Shown here: positions 28,483 to 35,532 of the stretch, piece by piece
How the letters are laid out: each line of letters opens with the position of its first letter
Position numbering within the stretch: position 1 is the first letter of the stretch
Assembly: GCF_002002885.1 (NCBI RefSeq)
Contig: NZ_CP019510.1
Coordinates: 3,720,001-3,784,000 of the forward strand
Direction of reading: 5' to 3'
Source of the DNA: Janthinobacterium sp. LM6
GTDB taxonomy: Bacteria; Pseudomonadota; Gammaproteobacteria; Burkholderiales; Burkholderiaceae_D
DNA: 64,000 bases
Made by a program: the position numbers and the translations under genes
Notes under the pieces: model-generated
What the model was told of the DNA's origin: nothing
Seen by the model: only the letters and a program-made list of their open reading frames with translations
Database searches by the model: none

Positions 28483-29364
28483 CTACAGCGCCATCCTGCG
28501 CGCCCATTCATTGCCATCCCACAAACTGCTGGGGTGTTCTTCCCGCGCCACGGGCGCATGCGATTCGTCCAGGTCGCTGAAATCCGCATGCAAGCCGTCA
28601 CGGATGGCAACGAAACCTGGCGAACCGCGCTGGCGCGGGTGGGCCAGCGGCACGTCCTGCACGCGGCGCACCTTGCCCGGACGCGCATCGAGCACGACGA
28701 TGCGGTCGGCCAGGTAGACGGCTTCATCGATGTCATGCGTGACCATCACCATGGTGATGCCCTCGTCCTGCCACAAGCGGCGCAATTCCTGCTGCAGGCG
28801 CAAGCGGGTCAGCGCGTCGAGCGCGCCCAGCGGTTCGTCCAGCAGCAGCACGTCGGGCCGCCCGACGAGGGCACGGGCAATCGCGGCCCGCTGCGACATG
28901 CCGCCAGATAACTGATGCGGATAGGCATCCGCATAACCATCGAGGCCCACGCGCGTGATTTCCGCCGCCACGCGGGCGGCCCGCTCGGCCAGCGGCACCT
29001 TGGTATTGCTGAAGGCCACGGCCACGTTTTGCTGCACCGTCAGCCAGGGAAACAGGCGGTGGTCCTGGAACACGAGGCCCCGGCGCAAATCCGTGCCGCG
29101 GATCGGCACGCCGTCGTGCAGCAGCAAGCCCGTGTAGTCCGTATCCAGGCCAGCCAGCAGGCGCAGCAGGGTTGATTTACCGCAACCGGACGCGCCGACG
29201 ATGGCGACGAATTCGCCCGGCGCGATGGTCAGCGAAATATCGTCGAGCACGGGCAGCGGCACGCCTTTCAGGGAAAACGACTTGCTCACGTGCTGCACTT
29301 GCAAGCCGCCGCTCAGGTGCTGCTGTTGCGGCGACAAGGCCGATGGGGAAACAAAATCATTCAT
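28483..29364 (-). CDS. ABC transporter ATP-binding protein (SsuB/TauB-like)
   Basis: 293 residues: Walker A GASGCGKST near residue 57, Q-loop in VFQDHRLFPW, signature LSGGMSQRAAIARAL near residue 150, Walker B VLLLDEPLGALD and H-loop MVTHDIDEAV. This is the sulfonate/nitrate/taurine (SsuB-like) ATPase subclass that energises importers with the two permeases further upstream in the operon. It overlaps the MFS gene by four bases at its start (ATGA) and is followed after 33 bases by the DszB-like gene. Confidence 0.95.
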   Translation of the reverse strand: MNDFVSPSALSPQQQHLSGGLQVQHVSKSFSLKGVPLPVLDDISLTIAPGEFVAIVGASGCGKSTLLRLLAGLDTDYTGLLLHDGVPIRGTDLRRGLVFQDHRLFPWLTVQQNVAVAFSNTKVPLAERAARVAAEITRVGLDGYADAYPHQLSGGMSQRAAIARALVGRPDVLLLDEPLGALDALTRLRLQQELRRLWQDEGITMVMVTHDIDEAVYLADRIVVLDARPGKVRRVQDVPLAHPRQRGSPGFVAIRDGLHADFSDLDESHAPVAREEHPSSLWDGNEWARRMAL

Positions 29365-30626
29365 GGCGCACTCTCTGCAGTGGGGGCGAGGGAAGGAATG
29401 GCGGCTGGCGGCGAGCGGCGCAGCCAGCGGCTGCCGTGGAAAACCAGCCAGGCGGCCAGCCAGGGAAACAGCCAGATCAGGAACACATTGCGCAAGCCCG
29501 TCAGGTCGGCCAGGCGGCCCGCCGCCAGCGCGCCGGCCGTGCCGCCCACCATGCCGAACAGGGTCAGATGGGCGGAAACGCGGGCCTTGTCGACGGGAGC
29601 GCGGGCGATATTGTCCGTATTGACGAGGTTATTCACGCCCAGGCCCAATCCCAGCAGCACTGACGCGGCCAGGTAGGCGATGCTGGAGGGCCACAGACCC
29701 AGGATCAGCAAGGCCCCCATGATGGCCAGGTGCGCGCCGCCATACAGCTGCTCGCGGTAGCGGCTGGCCAGCACGAAACGCCCCAGGAACAGCAGCACGA
29801 GTACACAGCTGAGTCCCTGCACGGCCATCAGCCAGACGGAGTGGTGCGCAGGCCAGTGCAGCACGCGGATCGCCAGCAGGATGGAAAACACGCCCACGCT
29901 GGACGCCGTGAAGCTGGCGAGGATTTCAAACAGGTAAGTTACGCGCACGATGGGCAGGCGCAGCAGTTCACGCAGACTGGCCGCACCGGGCAGCGCACCC
30001 TGTCCTGCCTGCTTGCGCGGCGCCGTATTGTCAGGCAACACTTGCCAGCCCAGCACGGCCAGGATGGCGAACATCAGGGCCGAGATCAAAAAGCCTGCCT
30101 TCAGCCCCAGCTGGGCGATCAGGTAATTGCCGCACAGGGGTCCGAGGAACTGCATGCCGAGGATCAATGTCCCCTTGTACCAGCCCGCCTTGCCCTGCCC
30201 CAGTTCCGGCAGGCGCACGAGGAACACCGTGCTCATGGCCACGATGCGCAGCGAAATGCACAGGCCCACCAAAAACATCAGCAGGGCCACCCATTGCCAG
30301 CCGGGCAGCCACGGCAGCACGCAAAAGGCCAGCGCCAGGCTCAGGCTGACACCAGCGTACAAGTGCTTTGGGTTGCCGCGCGACAAGATGTAGCCGGCCG
30401 GAATCGTGCCCAGCGCCATGGCCAGGGTTTCCGCGCTGCTGATCGCGGCCAGCTGGAAGTTGCTCACGTGCAGATGCAAGCCCAGCAAGGTGGCCAGCAC
30501 CTTGTTCATGCCGATGGTCACGCCCGACAGCAGGGTCAAGCCGATAAAGCGCAGCAAGAAGGCGCGCAGCTCGCCTTCGCGGGCGCTGACGGCCGCGTCC
30601 GACTGGAATGGCAGGGATTCACTCAC
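29361..30626 (-). CDS. MFS transporter embedded in the sulfonate operon
   Basis: 421 residues with about 12 predicted membrane helices and the inter-domain LVGLCISLRIVAMSTVFLVRLPELG and GLGLGVNNLVNTDNIA segments. It overlaps both neighbours (eight bases before, four after), so it is inside the transcript. The start GTG 30626 is used because no later ATG fits; it could export a waste product (sulfite, or the desulfurised carbon skeleton) made by import and desulfurisation, or import another form. An MFS gene inside an ABC sulfonate operon is not a typical ssu arrangement. Confidence 0.85.
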   Translation of the reverse strand: MSESLPFQSDAAVSAREGELRAFLLRFIGLTLLSGVTIGMNKVLATLLGLHLHVSNFQLAAISSAETLAMALGTIPAGYILSRGNPKHLYAGVSLSLALAFCVLPWLPGWQWVALLMFLVGLCISLRIVAMSTVFLVRLPELGQGKAGWYKGTLILGMQFLGPLCGNYLIAQLGLKAGFLISALMFAILAVLGWQVLPDNTAPRKQAGQGALPGAASLRELLRLPIVRVTYLFEILASFTASSVGVFSILLAIRVLHWPAHHSVWLMAVQGLSCVLVLLFLGRFVLASRYREQLYGGAHLAIMGALLILGLWPSSIAYLAASVLLGLGLGVNNLVNTDNIARAPVDKARVSAHLTLFGMVGGTAGALAAGRLADLTGLRNVFLIWLFPWLAAWLVFHGSRWLRRSPPAAIPSLAPTAESAP

Positions 30627-31383
30627 TGCTGCGCCCCTTCACCAGCAAGCGCGCGAGACCCGCAAACGCCACGTTCATCGCTTGCGCCAGCAAGGCGATC
30701 ACGAGCACGGCAAGCAGCACGACATCCATGCGGCCCGACACTTCGCCATTGAGCAATAATGAACCCATGCCGGGACCGGCCGAAAACAGCAGTTCGCCGC
30801 CCAGGCAAGCGAGCCAGGCGAACGCCAGCGCATGCGTGACACCGGTGACGATGGCCGGCATGGCGCCCGGCAACAAAATCTGGCGCAGGGTCTGCGTGCG
30901 CGTCAGGGTCAGCACTTGCCCCACTTCGCGCAAGCGCCCTTCCACCTGGCGCATGCCCGCATAGGTGTTGAGCACGGTGGGATAAAAGGCGGCGATGGCG
31001 ATCACCAGCAGCTTGGCGCCGTCGCCATTGCCCACCCACAAGCCCAGCAAGGGGATCAAGCCCAGCAACGGTACTTGGCGGATGCTGTGGAACAGGGGTC
31101 CGATCAACCGGTCCGCCAGCGGCGACTGCGCCATCAGCGCCCCCGTGACGATGCCGGCGCTGCCGCCCAGCAACAGTCCGGCCAGGGTACGGCCCAGGCT
31201 GGCGCGCAGATGCACCCACAGCTCGCCCGTGAAGACCAGGTCGCGCAGGCTGTGCGCCAGGTCGCCCAAGGACACAAAGATGTAGGCCGCGGCAGCGCCC
31301 TGGCCGGAAGCCCATTGCCAGGCGCCCAGCAAGGCCAGCGGCAGCAGCGCGCCCTTGAAGATCACACTTAAACGTTGCTTCAT
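30619..31383 (-). CDS. ABC transporter permease (second of pair)
   Basis: 254 residues, six helices. The EAA loop region carries GGELLFSAGPGMGSLL, and VPLLGLIPLLGLWVGNGDGAKLLVIAIAAFYPTVLNTYAG is the sulfonate/taurine-type pore segment. It forms a heterodimeric pore with the neighbouring permease. It is the second of two tandem, ATGA-overlapping permease genes, whereas classic ssuC loci have one, so this transporter may use two different pore subunits. The start MKQRLSVIFKGALLPLALLG overlaps the upstream permease stop. Confidence 0.92.
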   Translation of the reverse strand: MKQRLSVIFKGALLPLALLGAWQWASGQGAAAAYIFVSLGDLAHSLRDLVFTGELWVHLRASLGRTLAGLLLGGSAGIVTGALMAQSPLADRLIGPLFHSIRQVPLLGLIPLLGLWVGNGDGAKLLVIAIAAFYPTVLNTYAGMRQVEGRLREVGQVLTLTRTQTLRQILLPGAMPAIVTGVTHALAFAWLACLGGELLFSAGPGMGSLLLNGEVSGRMDVVLLAVLVIALLAQAMNVAFAGLARLLVKGRSSE

Positions 31384-32222
31384 GAGTTCTCTCCACTCCG
31401 TTTCCAGCGCATCAGCCGTGCTTCCAGCGCGTGGCAGGCCCGGTCCAGGCCGAAGCCGATCACGCCCGTCAACACCACGCCCACCATCACCACGTCGAGG
31501 CGGAACATTTGCCGGCCCATTTCCATCATCTGGCCCAGGCCGCTGTCCGCAGCCAGCAATTCCGCGCCCACCAGCACCATCCACGAGCGCGACAGGGCGA
31601 TGCGCATGCCCGTCAGCGCGGCCGGCACGATGGCGGGCAAGACGATCAGGCGGATGCGCTGCCAGCGCGAGAAGCAATACACTTGCGCCACCTCAAAGTA
31701 ACGCTGCGACAGGTTGCGGATGGCGTCATGCACGGCCAGCGCGACGATGAAGAAGCTGGCCTTGGCGACGATAAACACTTTAAAACTCTCGCCTATGCCG
31801 AACAGCAAGATAAATAAAGGGATCAGGGCGACGGTCGGCAACTGGCGCAGGATATTGAAGGTGGGGTCGACATAGGCGCGCAATCCCGGCGACAGCCCCA
31901 GCACGACGCCAAAGGCCAGGCCGCAGCTGGCGCCCAGGCCGAAGCCGGCCAGCAGGCGGAACAGGCTGATGCCCAGGTGCTGGCCCAGTTCGCCGCTTTC
32001 GGCCAGGTCCGCCGCCGTCAGCAGCACTTGCCATGGCGACATCAAAATATGCGCAGGCATCCACTCGAAGGTGGTGGCGGCCGTCCACAGCAGCAGCAAG
32101 GCCAGCGGCGACGCCCACACGGACCAGGGTGAACGGATAAAGCGCTGCAACAAGGGGACTGAGGCTGCACGCGCTGGCGCGGGAGCGCGCGGCAAGGCGA
32201 TGGCGCGGGCGATGGAAGTCAT
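31380..32222 (-). CDS. ABC transporter permease (first of pair)
   Basis: 280 residues with six helices. The pore segment LRQLPTVALIPLFILLFGIGESFKVFIVAKASFFIVAL and EAA-loop GAELLAADSGLGQMMEMGRQ place it in the SsuC/TauC family. It follows the binding-protein gene with a four-base overlap and precedes a second permease with another, so the three are translationally coupled. The proline/arginine-rich cytoplasmic N-terminus before the first helix is typical of this family. Confidence 0.92.
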   Translation of the reverse strand: MTSIARAIALPRAPAPARAASVPLLQRFIRSPWSVWASPLALLLLWTAATTFEWMPAHILMSPWQVLLTAADLAESGELGQHLGISLFRLLAGFGLGASCGLAFGVVLGLSPGLRAYVDPTFNILRQLPTVALIPLFILLFGIGESFKVFIVAKASFFIVALAVHDAIRNLSQRYFEVAQVYCFSRWQRIRLIVLPAIVPAALTGMRIALSRSWMVLVGAELLAADSGLGQMMEMGRQMFRLDVVMVGVVLTGVIGFGLDRACHALEARLMRWKRSGENS

Positions 32223-33292
32223 GGCGACCAGTACGTTTGCAGCTTCAGCTGCGCCAGCGCCGTGTTGACGAACTGGGGCGCGAACAGGCTGTCGACTTGC
32301 AGCGGCCGCCCGATCAGGCCCGCGCTCTTCGCATACGCCGCCTCGCCCACGTAATGCTGGCGCAGGCTGGCCGTGAACAGGGGCGACCAGCGCGCCTGCC
32401 ATGGCGTGTGGTCGCCCGCCAGTTCGCGCCGCACCACGCTTTCCACCTGGCCCGCGGCCGCCTCGGTGCGCACATAGTCTTCTTCGCCGCCGGCGCCGGC
32501 GGCCCGGTGGTGCTCGCGCACATAGGCCGTCACCACCAGCTGGGCCAGCTGCGGCCAGCGTTGCAGGAAGCCGCTGTCGGCCCACAGTTCCGCGCGCATC
32601 TTCCAGTCCTGCGGCGGCGCCTTGCTCGACCAGATGATCTTGCCGACCTTTTTATCTTCCAGCAAAAAGGCGTCGCTGAGGGTAAAGAAGGCGTCCGCGC
32701 CGCCCGTCGCCACGGCCGCCGCGCCCGCCTGCGGATTGAGATTGAGGATCTTGACGTCGCGCAAGGTCATGCCATTCGCTTCGAGCAGCCGGGCAAATGG
32801 GTATTCCCACGGCCGGCCACGGTGCAGGGCGATCTTCTTGCCCTTCAAATCCTGGATGGATTTCGCCGTGGAACCGTTCGGCACCACCAGATAGGTGTTG
32901 TTGGCGCTGCCGCCGGGCAAGATCAGCCGCGTCTGCAAGCCCGAGGCATTGGCGATAATCGACGGCAAGTCGCCATACTGCGCCAGGTCGATCGAATGGT
33001 TGGCAAACGCTTCGTTGACTTGCGTCGCCACGGAATTGGTGGTGACGGGCACCCATTCCAGCTTCACGCCCAGCTTGCCCAGCTCGGCCGCCAGCCAGCC
33101 CGTTGACGCCACCTGGACGGCGGAACCGGCAAACACGGTCTTGCCGGACGCCGCCGTGCGGGCCACGACGGCGATGCGCACGGCAGCCGGCAGCGGCTCG
33201 GCCGCCGCCGCGATGGCTGGCGCCAGCAGGCTGGCTGCAATTACGGCGACAGACAGCTTGCGCCAGCTCAAACCTAAGAATTTCAATGACAT
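32219..33292 (-). CDS. Sulfonate-type ABC transporter substrate-binding protein
   Basis: 357 residues from ATG 33292 (a GTG at 33334 is a less likely start). Signal peptide KLSVAVIAASLLAPAIAAAA. Family motifs: AQYGDLPSIIANASGL, KGKKIALHRGRPWEYPFARLL, VGKIIWSSKAPPQDWKMRAELW. It resembles aliphatic/aromatic sulfonate binding proteins (SsuA-like) and is paralogous to the protein at the operon's far end. The end overlaps the next permease start. It lies 149 bases downstream of the aldolase gene, separated by a long inverted repeat. Confidence 0.9.
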   Translation of the reverse strand: MSLKFLGLSWRKLSVAVIAASLLAPAIAAAAEPLPAAVRIAVVARTAASGKTVFAGSAVQVASTGWLAAELGKLGVKLEWVPVTTNSVATQVNEAFANHSIDLAQYGDLPSIIANASGLQTRLILPGGSANNTYLVVPNGSTAKSIQDLKGKKIALHRGRPWEYPFARLLEANGMTLRDVKILNLNPQAGAAAVATGGADAFFTLSDAFLLEDKKVGKIIWSSKAPPQDWKMRAELWADSGFLQRWPQLAQLVVTAYVREHHRAAGAGGEEDYVRTEAAAGQVESVVRRELAGDHTPWQARWSPLFTASLRQHYVGEAAYAKSAGLIGRPLQVDSLFAPQFVNTALAQLKLQTYWSP

Positions 33293-33330
33293 CTGGGGCC
33301 TGTTCTTAATTAAATATTTTTTACACAACG

Positions 33331-33448
33331 ACACCTGACAAAACCGTCGCGAGCGGCAGCGATTTGTGGCCGAGAAGCGCAGCTGTGCACAGGCACAGCG
33401 AGCATCACAGGCCGCAAGGCGCGACGCGCAGCAGGTTTGGTCAGGTGT
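33331..33448. repeat. Long imperfect inverted repeat between aldolase and binding-protein genes
   Basis: The outer arms ACACCTGACAAAACC (33331-33345) and GGTTTGGTCAGGTGT (33434-33448) pair at 14 of 15 positions. Inside, GTCGCG (33346) faces CGCGAC (33420), and an apical stem GCTGTGC/GCACAGC (33382-33388, 33393-33399) closes on ACAG. The aldolase stop codon lies in the right arm. It could be an RNA processing or stability element that sets different levels of aldolase and transporter, or a REP-like dispersed repeat. Confidence 0.72.
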
Positions 33449-34190
33449 TGACCAGGTCGGTGGCAGGCAACAAGGACAGCGCGCGCGCCGTGTCGATCAG
33501 CTTGCTCATCTTCCATTGCTGCAGCAGCACGCCCGGGCCGAAGTCGCGCGAACCGCCGATGGCTTCGGCCGCGATCTGGATTTTCGCGCCCTCTTCCAGC
33601 AGCAGGATGAACTCGGCCAGCTTCAGCAAGCCCTGCTTGCCCCACACGGTGGCGCCGCCATTCGCTTCCAGGATGGCCGTCGCGTGCGTGTTGCGGGCGA
33701 TTTCGCCGAGGATGAAATCGACTTCCGGCTGGCGGCGGTCGATATAGATGGGAATTTCGCGCACCAGCTGGTAGCGCTGCACGGGCACGTAGCGGATCGG
33801 CAGGGTGCGGTGCGTCTGCGCCCACGCACCCAGCGACGGCGAGTGCACGTGCGAGATCGACGTGACCTCCGGGCGCTCGCGGAACAGTTTCAAGTAACGC
33901 GCGCCGCCGTTGTTCGCATCGCCCACGAGCACCGTGCCGTCCAGCGCCAGCACGGCCGCCTTCAGGGGCTGGCCGCGGCGGAACGGCCCCGGATCGTTGA
34001 CCACCACCACCTTGTCGCCGCCCGGCGTGCGCTCGACGAAGCCCACCGTGCCATTGGCCGTCAGGCTGCCCGTCTCGCGCAAGCCGTCGAAGGCGGTCTG
34101 CGCATCGCGCCGCACCTGCTCCACGAAGGCCAGTTCGGCCGCCGTCAACTCCTGTACCTGTACTTGTTGTGCTTGTGCCACGTCCGTCAT
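33441..34190 (-). CDS. Class II aldolase/adducin family protein
   Basis: 249 residues from ATG 34190 (GGAG six bases before it), keeping the class II aldolase core: TGSLTANGTVGFVERTP, VHSPSLGAWAQTH with the metal-ligand-type His pair, LVREIPIYIDRRQ and ANGGATVWGKQGLLKLAEFILLLEE near the end. These zinc enzymes cleave or epimerise sugar- or sulfosugar-like phosphates, or act as unusual aldol lyases. It heads the operon, so it may process the carbon skeleton freed from an organosulfur compound; that is inferred. A sigma-54 promoter lies 53 bases upstream. Confidence 0.83.
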   Translation of the reverse strand: MTDVAQAQQVQVQELTAAELAFVEQVRRDAQTAFDGLRETGSLTANGTVGFVERTPGGDKVVVVNDPGPFRRGQPLKAAVLALDGTVLVGDANNGGARYLKLFRERPEVTSISHVHSPSLGAWAQTHRTLPIRYVPVQRYQLVREIPIYIDRRQPEVDFILGEIARNTHATAILEANGGATVWGKQGLLKLAEFILLLEEGAKIQIAAEAIGGSRDFGPGVLLQQWKMSKLIDTARALSLLPATDLVNT

Positions 34191-34242
34191 GTCATGCTCC
34201 ATTCGTTGGGGTTGGAATACGGGTCAGTCCTGCCTCTACTTT

Positions 34243-34258
34243 CGCAAGACGCGTGCCA
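34243..34258 (-). promoter_or_regulatory. Sigma-54 promoter for the sulfonate operon (TGGCACG-N4-TTGCG)
   Basis: On the minus strand TGGCACGCGTCTTGCGA places GG at 34257-34256 and GC at 34245-34244, ten bases apart, as required at -24/-12. Seven of seven bases match the TGGCACG half. It predicts a start near 34233, about 43 bases before the aldolase ATG. This is direct sequence evidence; expression is inferred. Confidence 0.85.
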
Positions 34259-34287
34259 GCGCCAGCGCCGGGAAAATGGTGAATGGC

Positions 34288-34324
34288 TGCTGCCTGCGCA
34301 ACAGCGGCTGCTGGCGCGGCAGCA
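34288..34324. promoter_or_regulatory. Two activator sites of 16 bp in the divergent intergenic region
   Basis: TGCTGCCTGCGCAACA (34288-34303) and TGCTGGCGCGGCAGCA (34309-34324) each fit TGCTGC-N4-GCAGCA with one mismatch. Their centres are 21 bp apart, two helical turns, so a dimeric activator could bind both on the same DNA face. They sit between two divergent sigma-54 promoters, so one activator could serve both directions. Confidence 0.75.
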
Positions 34325-34365
34325 GCACCATCCGCACGCGCTGTCGGCCAGCCAGCAAGCGGCGC

Positions 34366-34381
34366 AGGCACGTTTCCTGCA
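34366..34381 (+). promoter_or_regulatory. Sigma-54 promoter for the second DszB-like gene (AGGCACG-N4-CTGCA)
   Basis: GG at 34367-34368 and GC at 34379-34380 are ten bases apart in AGGCACGTTTCCTGCA. The predicted start is near 34392, 24 bases before the DszB-like ATG. It shares the two activator sites with the divergent promoter on the other strand. Confidence 0.8.
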
Positions 34382-34415
34382 CGGTTCCAGGCTTCCACCA
34401 CCACCAAGGAATTCC

Positions 34416-35468
34416 ATGACTACCGTAACTGTCCCCTCCGTCGATACCGTCTGGTTCACCCGCTGCCCCGTGCCCACGGCCACGGGCCTGGCCTACAAAC
34501 TGGGCTGGCTGGACGAGGAATTCGCCCGCGACGGCATCGCGCTAAAGACCCTGCAGGAAGTGGGCGGCGAACTGGCGCGCCACCATTACGACCATGGCCT
34601 GTCCACGCTCGTGCGCGAAGGCGGCAACCTGCTGGCCCTGCCCGCGCACGCGCAAGGGGCGCCCACGCGGCTGATCGGCCTGACGTGGATCGACGAGTGG
34701 CAAGCCATCCTCGTGCGCCCCGGTTCCGGCATCGCGACGCCAGCGCAGCTGCAGGGCAAGCGTCTGGCGCTGCCCGTGTTCCGCGCCGAGGACTTGCGCG
34801 ACAACCGGCGCGGACGCAGCATCGCGCGCGGCATGAGCCTGGCCGGCTACAAGGGCGTGCTGGCGTCGGCCGGCCTCACGCTCGACGACGTGCAACTGGT
34901 GGAGGTGGGCGGCGAGGCGCCGGCGCAAGCCAATCTCGGCGCGGGACTGTGGCAAGGCATCGCGCCGCTGCTGCGCGGCGAAGTCGACGCCGTCTACGTA
35001 AAAGGCGCGGCGGCGGCCGAAGCGGCCCGCGCGGCGGGACTGGAAGTGGGCATAGCCATCGACGCCCTGCCCGACCGGCGCTTCCGCGTGAACAACGGCA
35101 CGCCACGGCCGATCACCGTGCATGCAACGATGCTGGAACAGCATTTCGAGCTGGTCGTGCGCTTCCTGACGCAAACCCTGCGCGCTGCGCACTGGGCCCG
35201 CAGCCACAAGGAAGACGTGCTGGCCATCCTGCAGGGCGAGACGCGGGCCGGCGCCGACGCCGTGGCCGAAGCCTACAGCGACGGTTTTCACCTGACCCTG
35301 GCGCCCGACCTGTCCGACGACAAGGTGGCGCTGTTCCGCCAGCAAAAGGATTTTCAATTGCAGCACGGTTTTCTCGATCGCGACGTCGATATCGAGGCGT
35401 GGATCGACCGCCGGCCTTTGGCGGAGGCGCAGCGGCGGCTCGACTCCCTGCTGCAAGCGGCGGCGTAA
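34416..35468 (+). CDS. Second DszB-like sulfinate desulfinase
   Basis: 350 residues, with DTVWFTRCPVP (C17), HHYDHGLSTLVREGGN (H57 and R67, ten apart), IGLTWIDEWQAILVRPGSGIA and GEVDAVYVKGAAAAEAARA. These match DszB's Cys27, His60 and Arg70. No signal peptide precedes the domain. It is a paralogue of the desulfinase in the facing operon, but diverged. AAGGA lies about five bases before the ATG. It is monocistronic, ending at a strong bidirectional terminator. The substrate would be a sulfinate; which one is not visible. Confidence 0.78.
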   Translation: MTTVTVPSVDTVWFTRCPVPTATGLAYKLGWLDEEFARDGIALKTLQEVGGELARHHYDHGLSTLVREGGNLLALPAHAQGAPTRLIGLTWIDEWQAILVRPGSGIATPAQLQGKRLALPVFRAEDLRDNRRGRSIARGMSLAGYKGVLASAGLTLDDVQLVEVGGEAPAQANLGAGLWQGIAPLLRGEVDAVYVKGAAAAEAARAAGLEVGIAIDALPDRRFRVNNGTPRPITVHATMLEQHFELVVRFLTQTLRAAHWARSHKEDVLAILQGETRAGADAVAEAYSDGFHLTLAPDLSDDKVALFRQQKDFQLQHGFLDRDVDIEAWIDRRPLAEAQRRLDSLLQAAA

Positions 35469-35483
35469 GCTGGCGCCATCAAC

Positions 35484-35513
35484 GACAAGGCCGGCGCATG
35501 CACCGGCCTTGTC
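35484..35513. terminator. 11-bp hairpin terminator between convergent genes
   Basis: GACAAGGCCGG (35484-35494) and CCGGCCTTGTC (35503-35513) form a perfect stem with an eight-base loop, midway between the DszB-like gene and the convergent TonB-receptor gene. Symmetry allows it to work in both directions. Confidence 0.78.
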
Positions 35514-35532
35514 CTGGATCAAGGTAGCGCCA

